Positions 8,308-14,954 of a stretch of 17,030 nucleotides of DNA are shown in pieces. Source of the DNA: Candidatus Pelagibacterales bacterium. GTDB lineage: Bacteria > Pseudomonadota > Alphaproteobacteria > TMED109. Below the pieces are notes generated by a model, which worked only from the letters and a program-made list of their open reading frames with translations, was not told where the DNA came from and ran no database searches. Location: the NCBI GenBank assembly GCA_002732015.1, contig PCCU01000045.1:1-17030 (forward strand). The letters run 5' to 3'. The translations under genes were made by a program, and so were the position numbers. Numbering within the stretch: position 1 is the stretch's first letter; every line of letters begins with the position of its first letter.

Positions 8308-8319
8308 ATAAATTTATAT
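8306..8319. promoter_or_regulatory. Perfect 14-bp palindrome forming a symmetrical bidirectional -10 region between rsmB and the SDHAF4-like gene
   Basis: ATATAAATTTATAT is its own reverse complement. It holds TATAAA on the plus strand (8307-8312) and TATAAA on the minus strand (8318-8313), back to back. Only 13 bases (8308-8320) separate the two start codons. A start site about 7 bases past each -10 falls at about 8319 for the plus-strand ATG at 8321 and about 8306 for the minus-strand ATG at 8307, so both messages would have leaders of about 0-2 bases. No good -35 is seen on either side. The palindrome is seen directly; promoter function and leaderless starts are inferred. It could instead be a regulator site or chance in AT-rich DNA. 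Confidence 0.5.
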
Positions 8320-8320
8320 T

Positions 8321-8467
8321 ATGAATAAAAAGCAAGAAAAAGAAAAAATAATTTCAAAAGATAAAAAAACAAAAAAAAAGCTGGTAAAAGAAATTGGAGG
8401 ACCAAAAGGACCTGAGCCTACTAGATATGGCGATTGGGAAGTAAAAGGAAGAGTATCAGACTTTTGA
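8321..8467 (+). CDS. DUF1674 / SDHAF4-like small protein (succinate dehydrogenase assembly factor 4 family)
   Basis: A 48-residue protein ending in the hallmark of the family: GGPKGPEPTRYGDW (26-39) followed by KGRVSDF at the very C-terminus. The eukaryotic relative SDHAF4/Sdh8 binds the flavinylated SdhA subunit during succinate dehydrogenase assembly; a similar role here is family-based inference. The first 25 residues are almost all Lys, Glu and polar and probably disordered. Many bacterial members are longer, so this is a minimal version. ATG 8321 is the first codon of the frame, 13 bases from the divergent rsmB start, with no Shine-Dalgarno sequence. DUF1674 genes commonly sit next to rsmB in alphaproteobacteria, which supports the call. 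TGA stop at 8465-8467. Confidence 0.9.
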   Translation: MNKKQEKEKIISKDKKTKKKLVKEIGGPKGPEPTRYGDWEVKGRVSDF

Positions 8468-8473
8468 TTTTTT

Positions 8474-8494
8474 AGTTTAATAAGTTTTTAAACT
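8474..8494. terminator. Weak AT-rich hairpin between convergent SDHAF4-like and ytoQ-like genes
   Basis: AGTTTAA (8474-8480) and TTAAACT (8488-8494) can pair as a 7-bp stem with a 7-base loop. An overlapping alternative stem pairs AAGTTT with AAACTT (8482-8495). It lies in the 34-base gap between two convergent stops and could serve both strands. The stem has a single G-C pair, so intrinsic termination would be weak. Confidence 0.3.
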
Positions 8495-8501
8495 TTATCT
8501 A

Positions 8502-8951
8502 TTAGCCTGTAACATATTGCAAAGTTTCTATTACTTGATCTTCAGTTCTACATACAGCACTAGAAGCTGCATCTATTTCTTTTAAAGCATGATCTAAATT
8601 TTCTTCATGTAATGTGATAAGAGATTTCCCGAGCGTAACTGCCATGCCTGCATCGAAAGCTGCATTCCACTGTTTGTATTTGTCTCCAAACTTAACAATT
8701 ACAATATCAGATTTTTCTATCATATTTTTGGTTCTTATAGAATTAATTCCTGCTCCTTTGTAATCATGCCAAAATTTTTTTTGTTCTTCACCTAATATTT
8801 TAACACCACAGTCATCACTTGCAGTATGGTCTGTGACTGGCGATAGTAAGCTTATTTGAAGATTCATTTCTGCAACTTTTTTTTTTATAACGTCTCTCCA
8901 GTCTGAATGTATCTCTCCAGATAAGTATACTTTTAAATAATCTTTTTTCAT
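8502..8951 (-). CDS. YtoQ-family protein
   Basis: A 149-residue soluble protein matching the YtoQ family (named after a Bacillus subtilis protein), whose fold is related to nucleoside 2-deoxyribosyltransferase-like proteins; its reaction is not known to me. Recognisable blocks are VYLSGEIHSDWRD (8-20), SPVTDHTASDDCG (37-49), KFWHDYKGAGIN (59-70), SDIVIVKFGDKYKQWNAAFDAG (split over 81-102) and LITLHEE (111-117). I start at ATG 8951-8949: an AGGAG at 8962-8958 lies 6 bases upstream, whereas the ATG at 8957 directly abuts it. It is the last gene of the purT-to-ytoQ unit, 25 bases after acs. Nothing nearby indicates its substrate. Confidence 0.85.
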   Translation of the reverse strand: MKKDYLKVYLSGEIHSDWRDVIKKKVAEMNLQISLLSPVTDHTASDDCGVKILGEEQKKFWHDYKGAGINSIRTKNMIEKSDIVIVKFGDKYKQWNAAFDAGMAVTLGKSLITLHEENLDHALKEIDAASSAVCRTEDQVIETLQYVTG

Positions 8952-8957
8952 TATCAT

Positions 8958-8962
8958 CTCCT
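8958..8962 (-). promoter_or_regulatory. Shine-Dalgarno AGGAG deciding the ytoQ-like start
   Basis: AGGAG on the minus strand has a 6-base spacer to ATG 8951 and no spacer to the in-frame ATG at 8957, so the inner ATG is the likely start. It is among the clearest ribosome-binding sites in the window; rsmB, dapE and the FabH-like gene show none. Confidence 0.7.
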
Positions 8963-8976
8963 ACCTTTGCTCTTTA

Positions 8977-10911
8977 TTATTTTATTAATCTATTTTCTAT
9001 TAACTCTTGAACTGCTCCAGGATCTGCCAATGTAGAGGTATCTCCAAGATTAGAGATTTCATTAGCAGCAATTTTTCTCAGAATTCTTCTCATTATTTTT
9101 CCCGACCTAGTTTTGGGTAAATTAGGAGCCCATTGAATATGCTCAGGCTTAGCTATAGGGCTAATTATAGCACTTACAGTTTTTAATAAATCTTGAATTA
9201 AATTAGTATTCCCCTCATGTCCTACCTTTAGAGTCACATAAGCATAAATAGCTTGTCCTTTAATATCATGAGGATAACCAACAACAGCTGCTTCTGCTAC
9301 CAAGTCATGAGAGACTAAAGCGCTCTCTATTTCCGCTGTGCCTAGTCTGTGTCCTGATACATTGATAACATCGTCTACCCTTCCAGTAATCCAATAGTAT
9401 CCATCATCATCTCTTTTTGCTCCATCCCCTGTAAAATAAACATTTTCAAAGGTAGAGAAATATGTATCTATAAACCTTTGATGGTCACCATATACAGTTC
9501 TCATTTGTCCTGGCCAGCTATCTGTGATTACTAGATTTCCCTCTGCCATTCCTTCTAAAACTGTTGACTGTTTATCCACTATGGCAGGCTGAATTCCAAA
9601 AAATGGCATAGTTGCGGAACCTGGTTTCATATCGGTAGCACCTGGTAATGGTGATATTAATATTCCTCCCGTTTCAGTTTGCCACCATGTATCTACTATT
9701 GGACAATTTTCATCACCTACAATTTCATAATACCATTTCCAAGCCTCTGGGTTAATAGGCTCTCCAACTGTTCCTAATAGTTTTAAGCTTTTTCTTGAAG
9801 TTTTTTTTACAAATTCATCACCTTCTTTCATTATTGCTCTTAGTGCTGTAGGTGCGGTATAAAATATATTTACATTATGTTTATCACAAATCTGCCAAAA
9901 TCTCGAAGCATCAGGAAAATTAGGCAAACCTTCATAAATTAAAGTAGTAGCACCATTGGATAATGGACCATAAACTATGTAAGAATGACCTGTAATCCAA
10001 CCAACATCGGCTGTACACCAATAAATATCGTTATCTTTATAATTAAAAATATACTCATGAGTCATTGAAACATAAACTAAATATCCGCCTGATGTATGAA
10101 GAACACCTTTAGGTTTGCCTGTAGAACCAGATGTATATAAAATAAATAGTGGATCTTCAGCATTCATCTCTACAGGCTTGCAAACATTATCAACTTTATT
10201 TTTTTCTTCATGCCACCAAATATCTCTATTTTCTACAAAGGTTAATTCTCCTCCTGTTCTTCGGATAACCAAAACATTCCTGATGCCACCAACTTTTTCT
10301 ATTGCTTCATCAACGTTTTTTTTCAGTGGGAATACTTTTCCGCCTCTAACTGACTCATCAGCAGTAATAACAAAATCAGACTCACAGTCTTTAATTCTAT
10401 CAGCCAAAGACTCTGGAGAAAATCCTCCAAAAACTACTGAATGAACTGCCCCTATTCTGGCACAGGCTAACATTGCATAGACTGCCTCGGGTATCATTGG
10501 CATATAGATAGTTACTCTATCTCCTTTTTTTACCCCATACTTCAGCAAGATATTTCCCATTAAAGAAACCTCTGATAATAAAACAGTATAAGTTATTTTT
10601 TTTACTTCGTTAGGGTCATCTCCTTGCCATATTAGAGCAACTTTATCTCCTTTATCTTTAGCATGTCTATCAATACAATTTGCAGATACATTTAAAGATC
10701 CATCTTCAAACCACTTAATATAAAGGTTATCCTTGCTGAAACTTACATCTTTAACTTTGGTAAAGTTCTTTATCCAGTTTATTCTTTTTGAATGCTTTTC
10801 CCAAAAACCTTCAGAATCATTTATTGATTCGTTATACATTTTAATATATTCATCTTTGTCTACTAATGCTTCAGAGGCATATTTATTAGGGATTTTGTAT
10901 ATATCTTTCAT
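8977..10911 (-). CDS. acs: Acetyl-CoA synthetase (AMP-forming)
   Basis: Activates acetate with ATP and CoA to acetyl-CoA through an acetyl-adenylate, allowing acetate scavenging. At 644 residues it has full family length. Motifs in order: YTSGSTGKPKG (259-269, phosphate loop), VGWITGHSY (303-311), DTWWQTETGG (407-416; Trp410 matches the Trp that closes the acyl pocket and fixes acetate specificity in Acs), YFTGDGA (492-498), GRVDDVINVSGHR (510-522, hinge and CoA binding) and RSGKIMRR (602-609) with Lys605, the catalytic lysine that is also the acetylation switch in this family. GGAG lies 9 bases before the ATG. The gene is 33 bases downstream of the EVE-domain gene and 25 bases upstream of the ytoQ-like gene, all on the same strand. 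Confidence 0.97.
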   Translation of the reverse strand: MKDIYKIPNKYASEALVDKDEYIKMYNESINDSEGFWEKHSKRINWIKNFTKVKDVSFSKDNLYIKWFEDGSLNVSANCIDRHAKDKGDKVALIWQGDDPNEVKKITYTVLLSEVSLMGNILLKYGVKKGDRVTIYMPMIPEAVYAMLACARIGAVHSVVFGGFSPESLADRIKDCESDFVITADESVRGGKVFPLKKNVDEAIEKVGGIRNVLVIRRTGGELTFVENRDIWWHEEKNKVDNVCKPVEMNAEDPLFILYTSGSTGKPKGVLHTSGGYLVYVSMTHEYIFNYKDNDIYWCTADVGWITGHSYIVYGPLSNGATTLIYEGLPNFPDASRFWQICDKHNVNIFYTAPTALRAIMKEGDEFVKKTSRKSLKLLGTVGEPINPEAWKWYYEIVGDENCPIVDTWWQTETGGILISPLPGATDMKPGSATMPFFGIQPAIVDKQSTVLEGMAEGNLVITDSWPGQMRTVYGDHQRFIDTYFSTFENVYFTGDGAKRDDDGYYWITGRVDDVINVSGHRLGTAEIESALVSHDLVAEAAVVGYPHDIKGQAIYAYVTLKVGHEGNTNLIQDLLKTVSAIISPIAKPEHIQWAPNLPKTRSGKIMRRILRKIAANEISNLGDTSTLADPGAVQELIENRLIK

Positions 10912-10944
10912 CTTAAATTACTCCAGACTACTATTATAGTATAT

Positions 10945-11367
10945 TTATAAATTTTTTAAATTGGCCATTTTACAAATTTCATTCCACTCTTTTTTTTTTA
11001 CCGGCACAACGGATAATCTTGCTTGTTTAATCATTTGAAAATCTTGTAATGACTTGTTTTTTTTTATATCACTTAGTTTTACTGGAATAGGTAAACTTTT
11101 CAAAGACCTTACTCTAACCATACCAAACTTATTTGATTTATCTGTCGGATCTGGGTGATATTCTTTTATTACTTCTACTATTCCCACTATTTTTTTCTCA
11201 GTGACTGAATGATAAAAAAACCCGTAATCTCCGACTTTCATTTTCTTCATATTATTTGATGCTTGATAGTTTCTTACACCATCCCATCCTTCGCCTTTTC
11301 TTCCTGTTTTTTTCTGTTCTTCCCACGACCAACTCGCAGGTTCGCTTTTAAATAACCAATAATTCAT
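10945..11367 (-). CDS. EVE-domain protein (PUA-like fold)
   Basis: A 140-residue single-domain EVE protein. The EVE fold belongs to the PUA/YTH superfamily that reads modified bases in nucleic acids; the ligand of the stand-alone bacterial form is uncertain. The sequence shows YWLFKSEP (3-10) at the start, WDGVRNYQASN (28-38), VGDYGFFYHS (45-54), VRVRSLKSLPIPV (84-96) and the terminal QMIKQARLSVVPV (111-123), all diagnostic of the family (as in human THYN1). ATG 11367-11365 overlaps the TGA of the preceding unknown gene as ATGA, implying translational coupling. It is followed 33 bases later by acs. Single-domain members of about 140 residues are common in proteobacteria, so nothing is missing. 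Confidence 0.92.
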   Translation of the reverse strand: MNYWLFKSEPASWSWEEQKKTGRKGEGWDGVRNYQASNNMKKMKVGDYGFFYHSVTEKKIVGIVEVIKEYHPDPTDKSNKFGMVRVRSLKSLPIPVKLSDIKKNKSLQDFQMIKQARLSVVPVKKKEWNEICKMANLKNL

Positions 11368-11816
11368 TTACATATGTGCCTATAAAAACCTTTTGTAACT
11401 TCTTTTATATATTTAATAGCATATTTACATTTCCTATCTACTAAAGATTTATATCTTCCTGTACCATAAATATATATGGTTTCGCCGACACCTACATCAT
11501 AATCAGATTTTCTTATCAATTTAATAGAAAAATTATTTTCTAAGTGGTCAGACCCTTTGCAAATAACTTCTAAGTTTGCTTTTCCTTCTGGATCGATTTT
11601 TATAGGGCCCAAACACTTTAAAAATCCATAGTTTCCATAATTATCTTCCCATGAACCTTCGGCTAAAGTTAATTGATATTTAGATTTATTAACGAACTCT
11701 AAAGAGTCTAAAATTTTTACATTATTATACCACTTTAAAATATATTCTTTGCCAATAGCATTTTTTCCAAAAAAGCAATAAATAAACAAAATAAAAATAA
11801 ATTTTCTTAGAAACAT
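11364..11816 (-). CDS. Small secreted protein of unknown function
   Basis: A 150-residue protein I do not recognise. Residues 1-22 look like a signal peptide: basic start (MFLRK), a hydrophobic core rich in Phe/Ile, and possible cleavage after AIG (20-22), so export to the periplasm or outside is likely. The mature part contains four cysteines (68, 86, 130, 149), an even number that would allow two disulfides. It also has aromatic/Gly-rich stretches (SWEDNYGNYGF, 55-65; ETIYIYGTGRY, 112-122). It begins 13 bases after purT and overlaps the EVE-domain gene by ATGA, so it is firmly inside an operon of cytosolic metabolic genes. No motif gives a function. Coding status is supported by the operon fit and the signal peptide. 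Confidence 0.75.
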   Translation of the reverse strand: MFLRKFIFILFIYCFFGKNAIGKEYILKWYNNVKILDSLEFVNKSKYQLTLAEGSWEDNYGNYGFLKCLGPIKIDPEGKANLEVICKGSDHLENNFSIKLIRKSDYDVGVGETIYIYGTGRYKSLVDRKCKYAIKYIKEVTKGFYRHICK

Positions 11817-11829
11817 AGATTTAAATAAA

Positions 11830-12972
11830 TTAATTTTTTAATACATTAATAAATCTTTTAGCTGCTAGGCCATTTTCTTTATCACTTGATAAAATCACTC
11901 CTAATCTTCTGCCAGACCAAGCTTTTGATTTTCCAAAGATTCTTATATCTACATTATTTAAAAGTAAGGCTTTTTCTAATCCTTCTATTTTATATTCAGA
12001 GTTTTTCGGTATGTTGTCCAGGGCTTTTATAACTGTACTATAACCTTTTCTTAAAAGTAGAATATTGGGAATAGGCAACTCAAGTAAAGCTCTTAAATGT
12101 AGGTCAAATTCATTTAAGTTTTGTGTAAACATGGTTACCATTCCTGTATCATGTGGTCTAGGACTGAGCTCACTAAATATAACTTCTTCTTCTAATACAA
12201 AAAATTCAACTCCAAAAATTCCATACCCTCCTAAGTCATCAGTTATAATTTTTGAAATGTTTTGTGCGTCCTTTAAAAGATTTTCGTTGATATCGCAAGG
12301 TTGCCAACTTTCAACATAATCACCTTCCGATTGAATGTGTCCTATGGGCGGACAAAAAATTGTTTGTCCTAGTTTTTGCCTTACTGTTAAAAGCGTTATT
12401 TCCGAATTAAAAGTTATAAATTCTTCTACAATCACTTTAGATCTATCTCCTCTCATGTTTCTTGAGGCTTCAACCCAAGCTTTTTCTACATCTTTATAGC
12501 CATTTAGCTTTGTTTGTCCTTTTCCTGAAGAAGACATTACTGGCTTAACAATGCAAGGAAATCCAATGCTTTTTGTAGCATTCATCAACTCTTCTATGTT
12601 TGTGGCATACTTATATTTTGCTGTTCTTATACCTAATGAATTTGCTCTGTTTCTAATTTCATCCCTATTCATAGTTAAATTTACAGCTCTAGCTGATGGA
12701 ACAACCTTAAAACCTTGCTCTTCAAGTTTTAAAAGTTCTTCCGTCCTAATAGCCTCGATCTCTGGAACTATAAAGTCAGGATTAGTTTCAATTACTACAT
12801 TTTTAAGTTTGCTAGCATCTAACATGTCAAAAACTTTTGAAGAGTTAGCTACTTGCATAGCTGGAGCATTAAAATAGGAATCACATGCTATTATTTCACA
12901 ACCAAGCCTTTGAGCACTTATAGTAAATTCCTTACCTAACTCACCACTTCCCAAAAGTAATATTTTTTTCAT
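11830..12972 (-). CDS. purT: Formate-dependent GAR transformylase PurT (phosphoribosylglycinamide formyltransferase 2)
   Basis: ATP-grasp enzyme that formylates GAR with free formate and ATP, the THF-independent alternative to PurN in step 3 of purine synthesis. The 380-residue protein (E. coli about 392) starts directly with the nucleotide-binding motif GSGELGKE (8-15). It continues with APAMQVA (36-42), VPEIEAI (69-75), the ATP-grasp phosphate loop KPVMSSSGKGQ (143-153), GDYVESWQP (217-225), GGYGIFGVE (248-256) and the metal/GAR-binding SPRPHDTGMVTM (270-281). PurT is distinguished from PurK by these last motifs. Likely first gene of a five-gene minus-strand unit. It is divergent from dapE across 69 bases and has no clear Shine-Dalgarno sequence. 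Confidence 0.96.
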   Translation of the reverse strand: MKKILLLGSGELGKEFTISAQRLGCEIIACDSYFNAPAMQVANSSKVFDMLDASKLKNVVIETNPDFIVPEIEAIRTEELLKLEEQGFKVVPSARAVNLTMNRDEIRNRANSLGIRTAKYKYATNIEELMNATKSIGFPCIVKPVMSSSGKGQTKLNGYKDVEKAWVEASRNMRGDRSKVIVEEFITFNSEITLLTVRQKLGQTIFCPPIGHIQSEGDYVESWQPCDINENLLKDAQNISKIITDDLGGYGIFGVEFFVLEEEVIFSELSPRPHDTGMVTMFTQNLNEFDLHLRALLELPIPNILLLRKGYSTVIKALDNIPKNSEYKIEGLEKALLLNNVDIRIFGKSKAWSGRRLGVILSSDKENGLAAKRFINVLKN

Positions 12973-13041
12973 TAGTCTATTTTTAAAATAAAATATAAAT
13001 TTTAAAGCAATTTTTAAAATTATAAACTATATATAATATTT
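12973..13041. promoter_or_regulatory. Divergent purT/dapE promoter region
   Basis: This 69-base gap is almost pure A/T. On the plus strand TATAAT at 13032-13037 ends only 4 bases before the dapE ATG, and TATAAA lies at 13021-13026. On the minus strand TATAAT (13024-13019) would give purT a leader of about 40 bases, and TATATT (12997-12992) one of about 12. No -35 or extended -10 element is clear. The base composition makes each individual match weak evidence. Confidence 0.4.
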
Positions 13042-14208
13042 ATGAAAACAAAACTTATTAATTTTACAAGAAGCCTTATAGAAAAAAAATCCGTAACTCC
13101 AATTGATGATGGAGCAATTAAAATATTAAAAAAAAAGTTATCAAGTTTAGGGTTTAAGAACACAGAACTTTTATTTAAGTCTGAGAAACATGAAAAAGTT
13201 TTGAATTTGTTTTCTATACATAAAAATAACTCAAAAAATAATAAAATTCTTTGTTTTGCAGGACATACAGATGTTGTTCCCCCTGGAGATTTAAAATCAT
13301 GGAAATATGATCCTTTCATTGGGAAAGTGACTAAAGAAAAGATTTATGGAAGGGGAGCATCTGATATGAAAGGAGCTATATCAGCATGGGTAAATGCATG
13401 CGAAAATATATTAAAAAAGAAAAAACTAAACTTTTCATTAGCTTTAATGATAACAGGTGATGAAGAAGGAGTTGCTGAAAACGGAACTAAAAAAATAATA
13501 TCTTGGATTAAAAAAAAGAAAATAAAAATTAATCACTGCATTGTTGGAGAACCTACTAATCCAAAAAATATTGGAGACATGATAAAAATAGGAAGAAGAG
13601 GGAGTCTATCGTTAAAAATTAAAATTATTGGAAAACCAGGGCATGTCGCATACCCTCACTTGGCAGATAATCCTTTGTTTTACACTAGTAAGATTTGCAA
13701 TGAACTTTGTAATTTAACTTTTAGTAAAAAAGCAAAAAACTTTCCAATCTCTAATCTTGAAATCACTTCTGTAGATACTGGAAACAAAGCTAGCAATGTC
13801 ATACCTCTATCCTCTGAAATTAGCCTTAATGTAAGGTTTAATAGTAGTTACAATGAAAAAGAAATCCTTAAGCTTGTTAAAAAAATATGCAACAGTTATC
13901 CTTGTAAATACTCTATAAAAATAATTTCATCAAATAAACCTTTTTATACAACTCCTGATGACTTTGTAAAAACATTTGTTAAATCTGTTAAAAAAATAAC
14001 TGGAAAAAACCCTTTACTTTCTACTACTGGAGGGACTTCAGACGCAAGATTTATTAAAGACATTTGCCCAGTAATAGAATTTGGTGCAGTTGGAGAAACT
14101 ATGCATCAAATTAACGAAAATGTTTTTATCAAAGACCTAGTATCCTTGCAGAAAATTTATGAAGACTTTATTTTGAGATATGATGATCTGATTAAAAAGT
14201 CACTTTAG
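13042..14208 (+). CDS. dapE: Succinyl-diaminopimelate desuccinylase
   Basis: Zinc-dependent M20 amidohydrolase that removes succinate from N-succinyl-LL-diaminopimelate in the lysine/peptidoglycan precursor pathway. The 388 residues match family length (about 375-385). Metal and catalytic residues are all visible: His75 and Asp77 in GHTDVVPPGD, Asp108 in GRGASDMKG (bridging ligand), Glu141 (general base) and Glu142 in TGDEEG, Glu170 in VGEPTN, and His355 in TMHQINE. The dimerisation domain lies at about 182-300 (RRGSLS, KPGHVAYPH). GTSDARF (331-337) is DapE-like rather than ArgE-like. The stop TAG interlocks with the convergent truA stop (4-base overlap). No Shine-Dalgarno sequence precedes the ATG, and a -10-like box is so close that a leaderless message is possible. 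Confidence 0.95.
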   Translation: MKTKLINFTRSLIEKKSVTPIDDGAIKILKKKLSSLGFKNTELLFKSEKHEKVLNLFSIHKNNSKNNKILCFAGHTDVVPPGDLKSWKYDPFIGKVTKEKIYGRGASDMKGAISAWVNACENILKKKKLNFSLALMITGDEEGVAENGTKKIISWIKKKKIKINHCIVGEPTNPKNIGDMIKIGRRGSLSLKIKIIGKPGHVAYPHLADNPLFYTSKICNELCNLTFSKKAKNFPISNLEITSVDTGNKASNVIPLSSEISLNVRFNSSYNEKEILKLVKKICNSYPCKYSIKIISSNKPFYTTPDDFVKTFVKSVKKITGKNPLLSTTGGTSDARFIKDICPVIEFGAVGETMHQINENVFIKDLVSLQKIYEDFILRYDDLIKKSL

Positions 14209-14954
14209 TATAAGACTTTTTTTAAGGTAAGTCCTTTAGGTGGAGCAGTTACTCCAGCGCATTTTCTATCTTGAAGTTTTAGGATGTTGTCTAGCTCTTT
14301 TGGTGTTTTATTCGAAGTTCCAATTTCTTTTAAAGTTCCTACCATAATTCTTACCTGATTATATAAAAAAGATTTTGCTAGAAAGTTTAGCTTAATTACA
14401 CTTTTTTCTTTTATAATTTTAATGTTTTCTATAGTCCTTACTGGATTGTTTGCCTGACAACCTTTGGCTCTAAAGGATGAAAAATTGTGCTTACCTAAAA
14501 GATAGTTTGATGCTTCTATAATTTTTTTGCAATCAATATCTTTTCTTACCCACCAACTCTTATCATACAAAATAGCACTTCTGTAATAAGAATTAAAAAT
14601 TAAATACTGGTATAGTTTTTTTTTTGCAGAAAAACGAGCATTGAATTTGGAGCTAACTTTAACAACTTTTTTTATACTAATGTCTTTTCCAAATCTTTCA
14701 TTTAAAAGATGAAAGTTAATACCTAGTTGCATCTTTTTGCAACAAAAAGTTTTTTTAATATCTAGATGCGCTACTTGTCCTTCCGCATGAACACCTGCAT
14801 CAGTCCTACCTGCAACAATTAAATCTATTTTTTGTTGTAGTAATTTTCTAGCAGCTCTCTCTATAGCTTCTTGAATTGAATAGCTATTTTTTTGTTTTTG
14901 CCAGCCACTGAAATTAGTACCCAGATACTCAACAGTTAATTTATATCTTGGCAT
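14205..14954 (-). CDS. truA: tRNA pseudouridine(38-40) synthase TruA
   Basis: Converts uridines 38-40 in the anticodon stem-loop of many tRNAs to pseudouridine. The 249-residue length is normal. The catalytic motif GRTDAGVHA (49-57) carries the essential Asp52, preceded by EYLGTNFSGWQ (9-19) and followed by the RNA-binding and structural blocks RFSAKKKLYQYLIF (split over about 107-120), FRAKGCQANNPVRT (around 178-191) and LYNQVRIMVGTL (around 217-228). The ATG at 14954 lies inside the last codons of the acyl-CoA synthetase gene (14-base overlap), so translation is probably coupled to it. The 3' end interlocks with dapE. Confidence 0.96.
   Translation of the reverse strand: MPRYKLTVEYLGTNFSGWQKQKNSYSIQEAIERAARKLLQQKIDLIVAGRTDAGVHAEGQVAHLDIKKTFCCKKMQLGINFHLLNERFGKDISIKKVVKVSSKFNARFSAKKKLYQYLIFNSYYRSAILYDKSWWVRKDIDCKKIIEASNYLLGKHNFSSFRAKGCQANNPVRTIENIKIIKEKSVIKLNFLAKSFLYNQVRIMVGTLKEIGTSNKTPKELDNILKLQDRKCAGVTAPPKGLTLKKVLY

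Noticed and set aside
8952..8957. Outer ATG for the ytoQ-like gene
   Set aside because: It directly abuts the AGGAG ribosome-binding site with no spacer; the inner ATG at 8951 has a 6-base spacer.
13020..13319. Minus-strand open frame of 99 codons spanning the purT/dapE gap and the dapE start
   Set aside because: It is antisense to conserved DapE catalytic motifs and resembles no protein.
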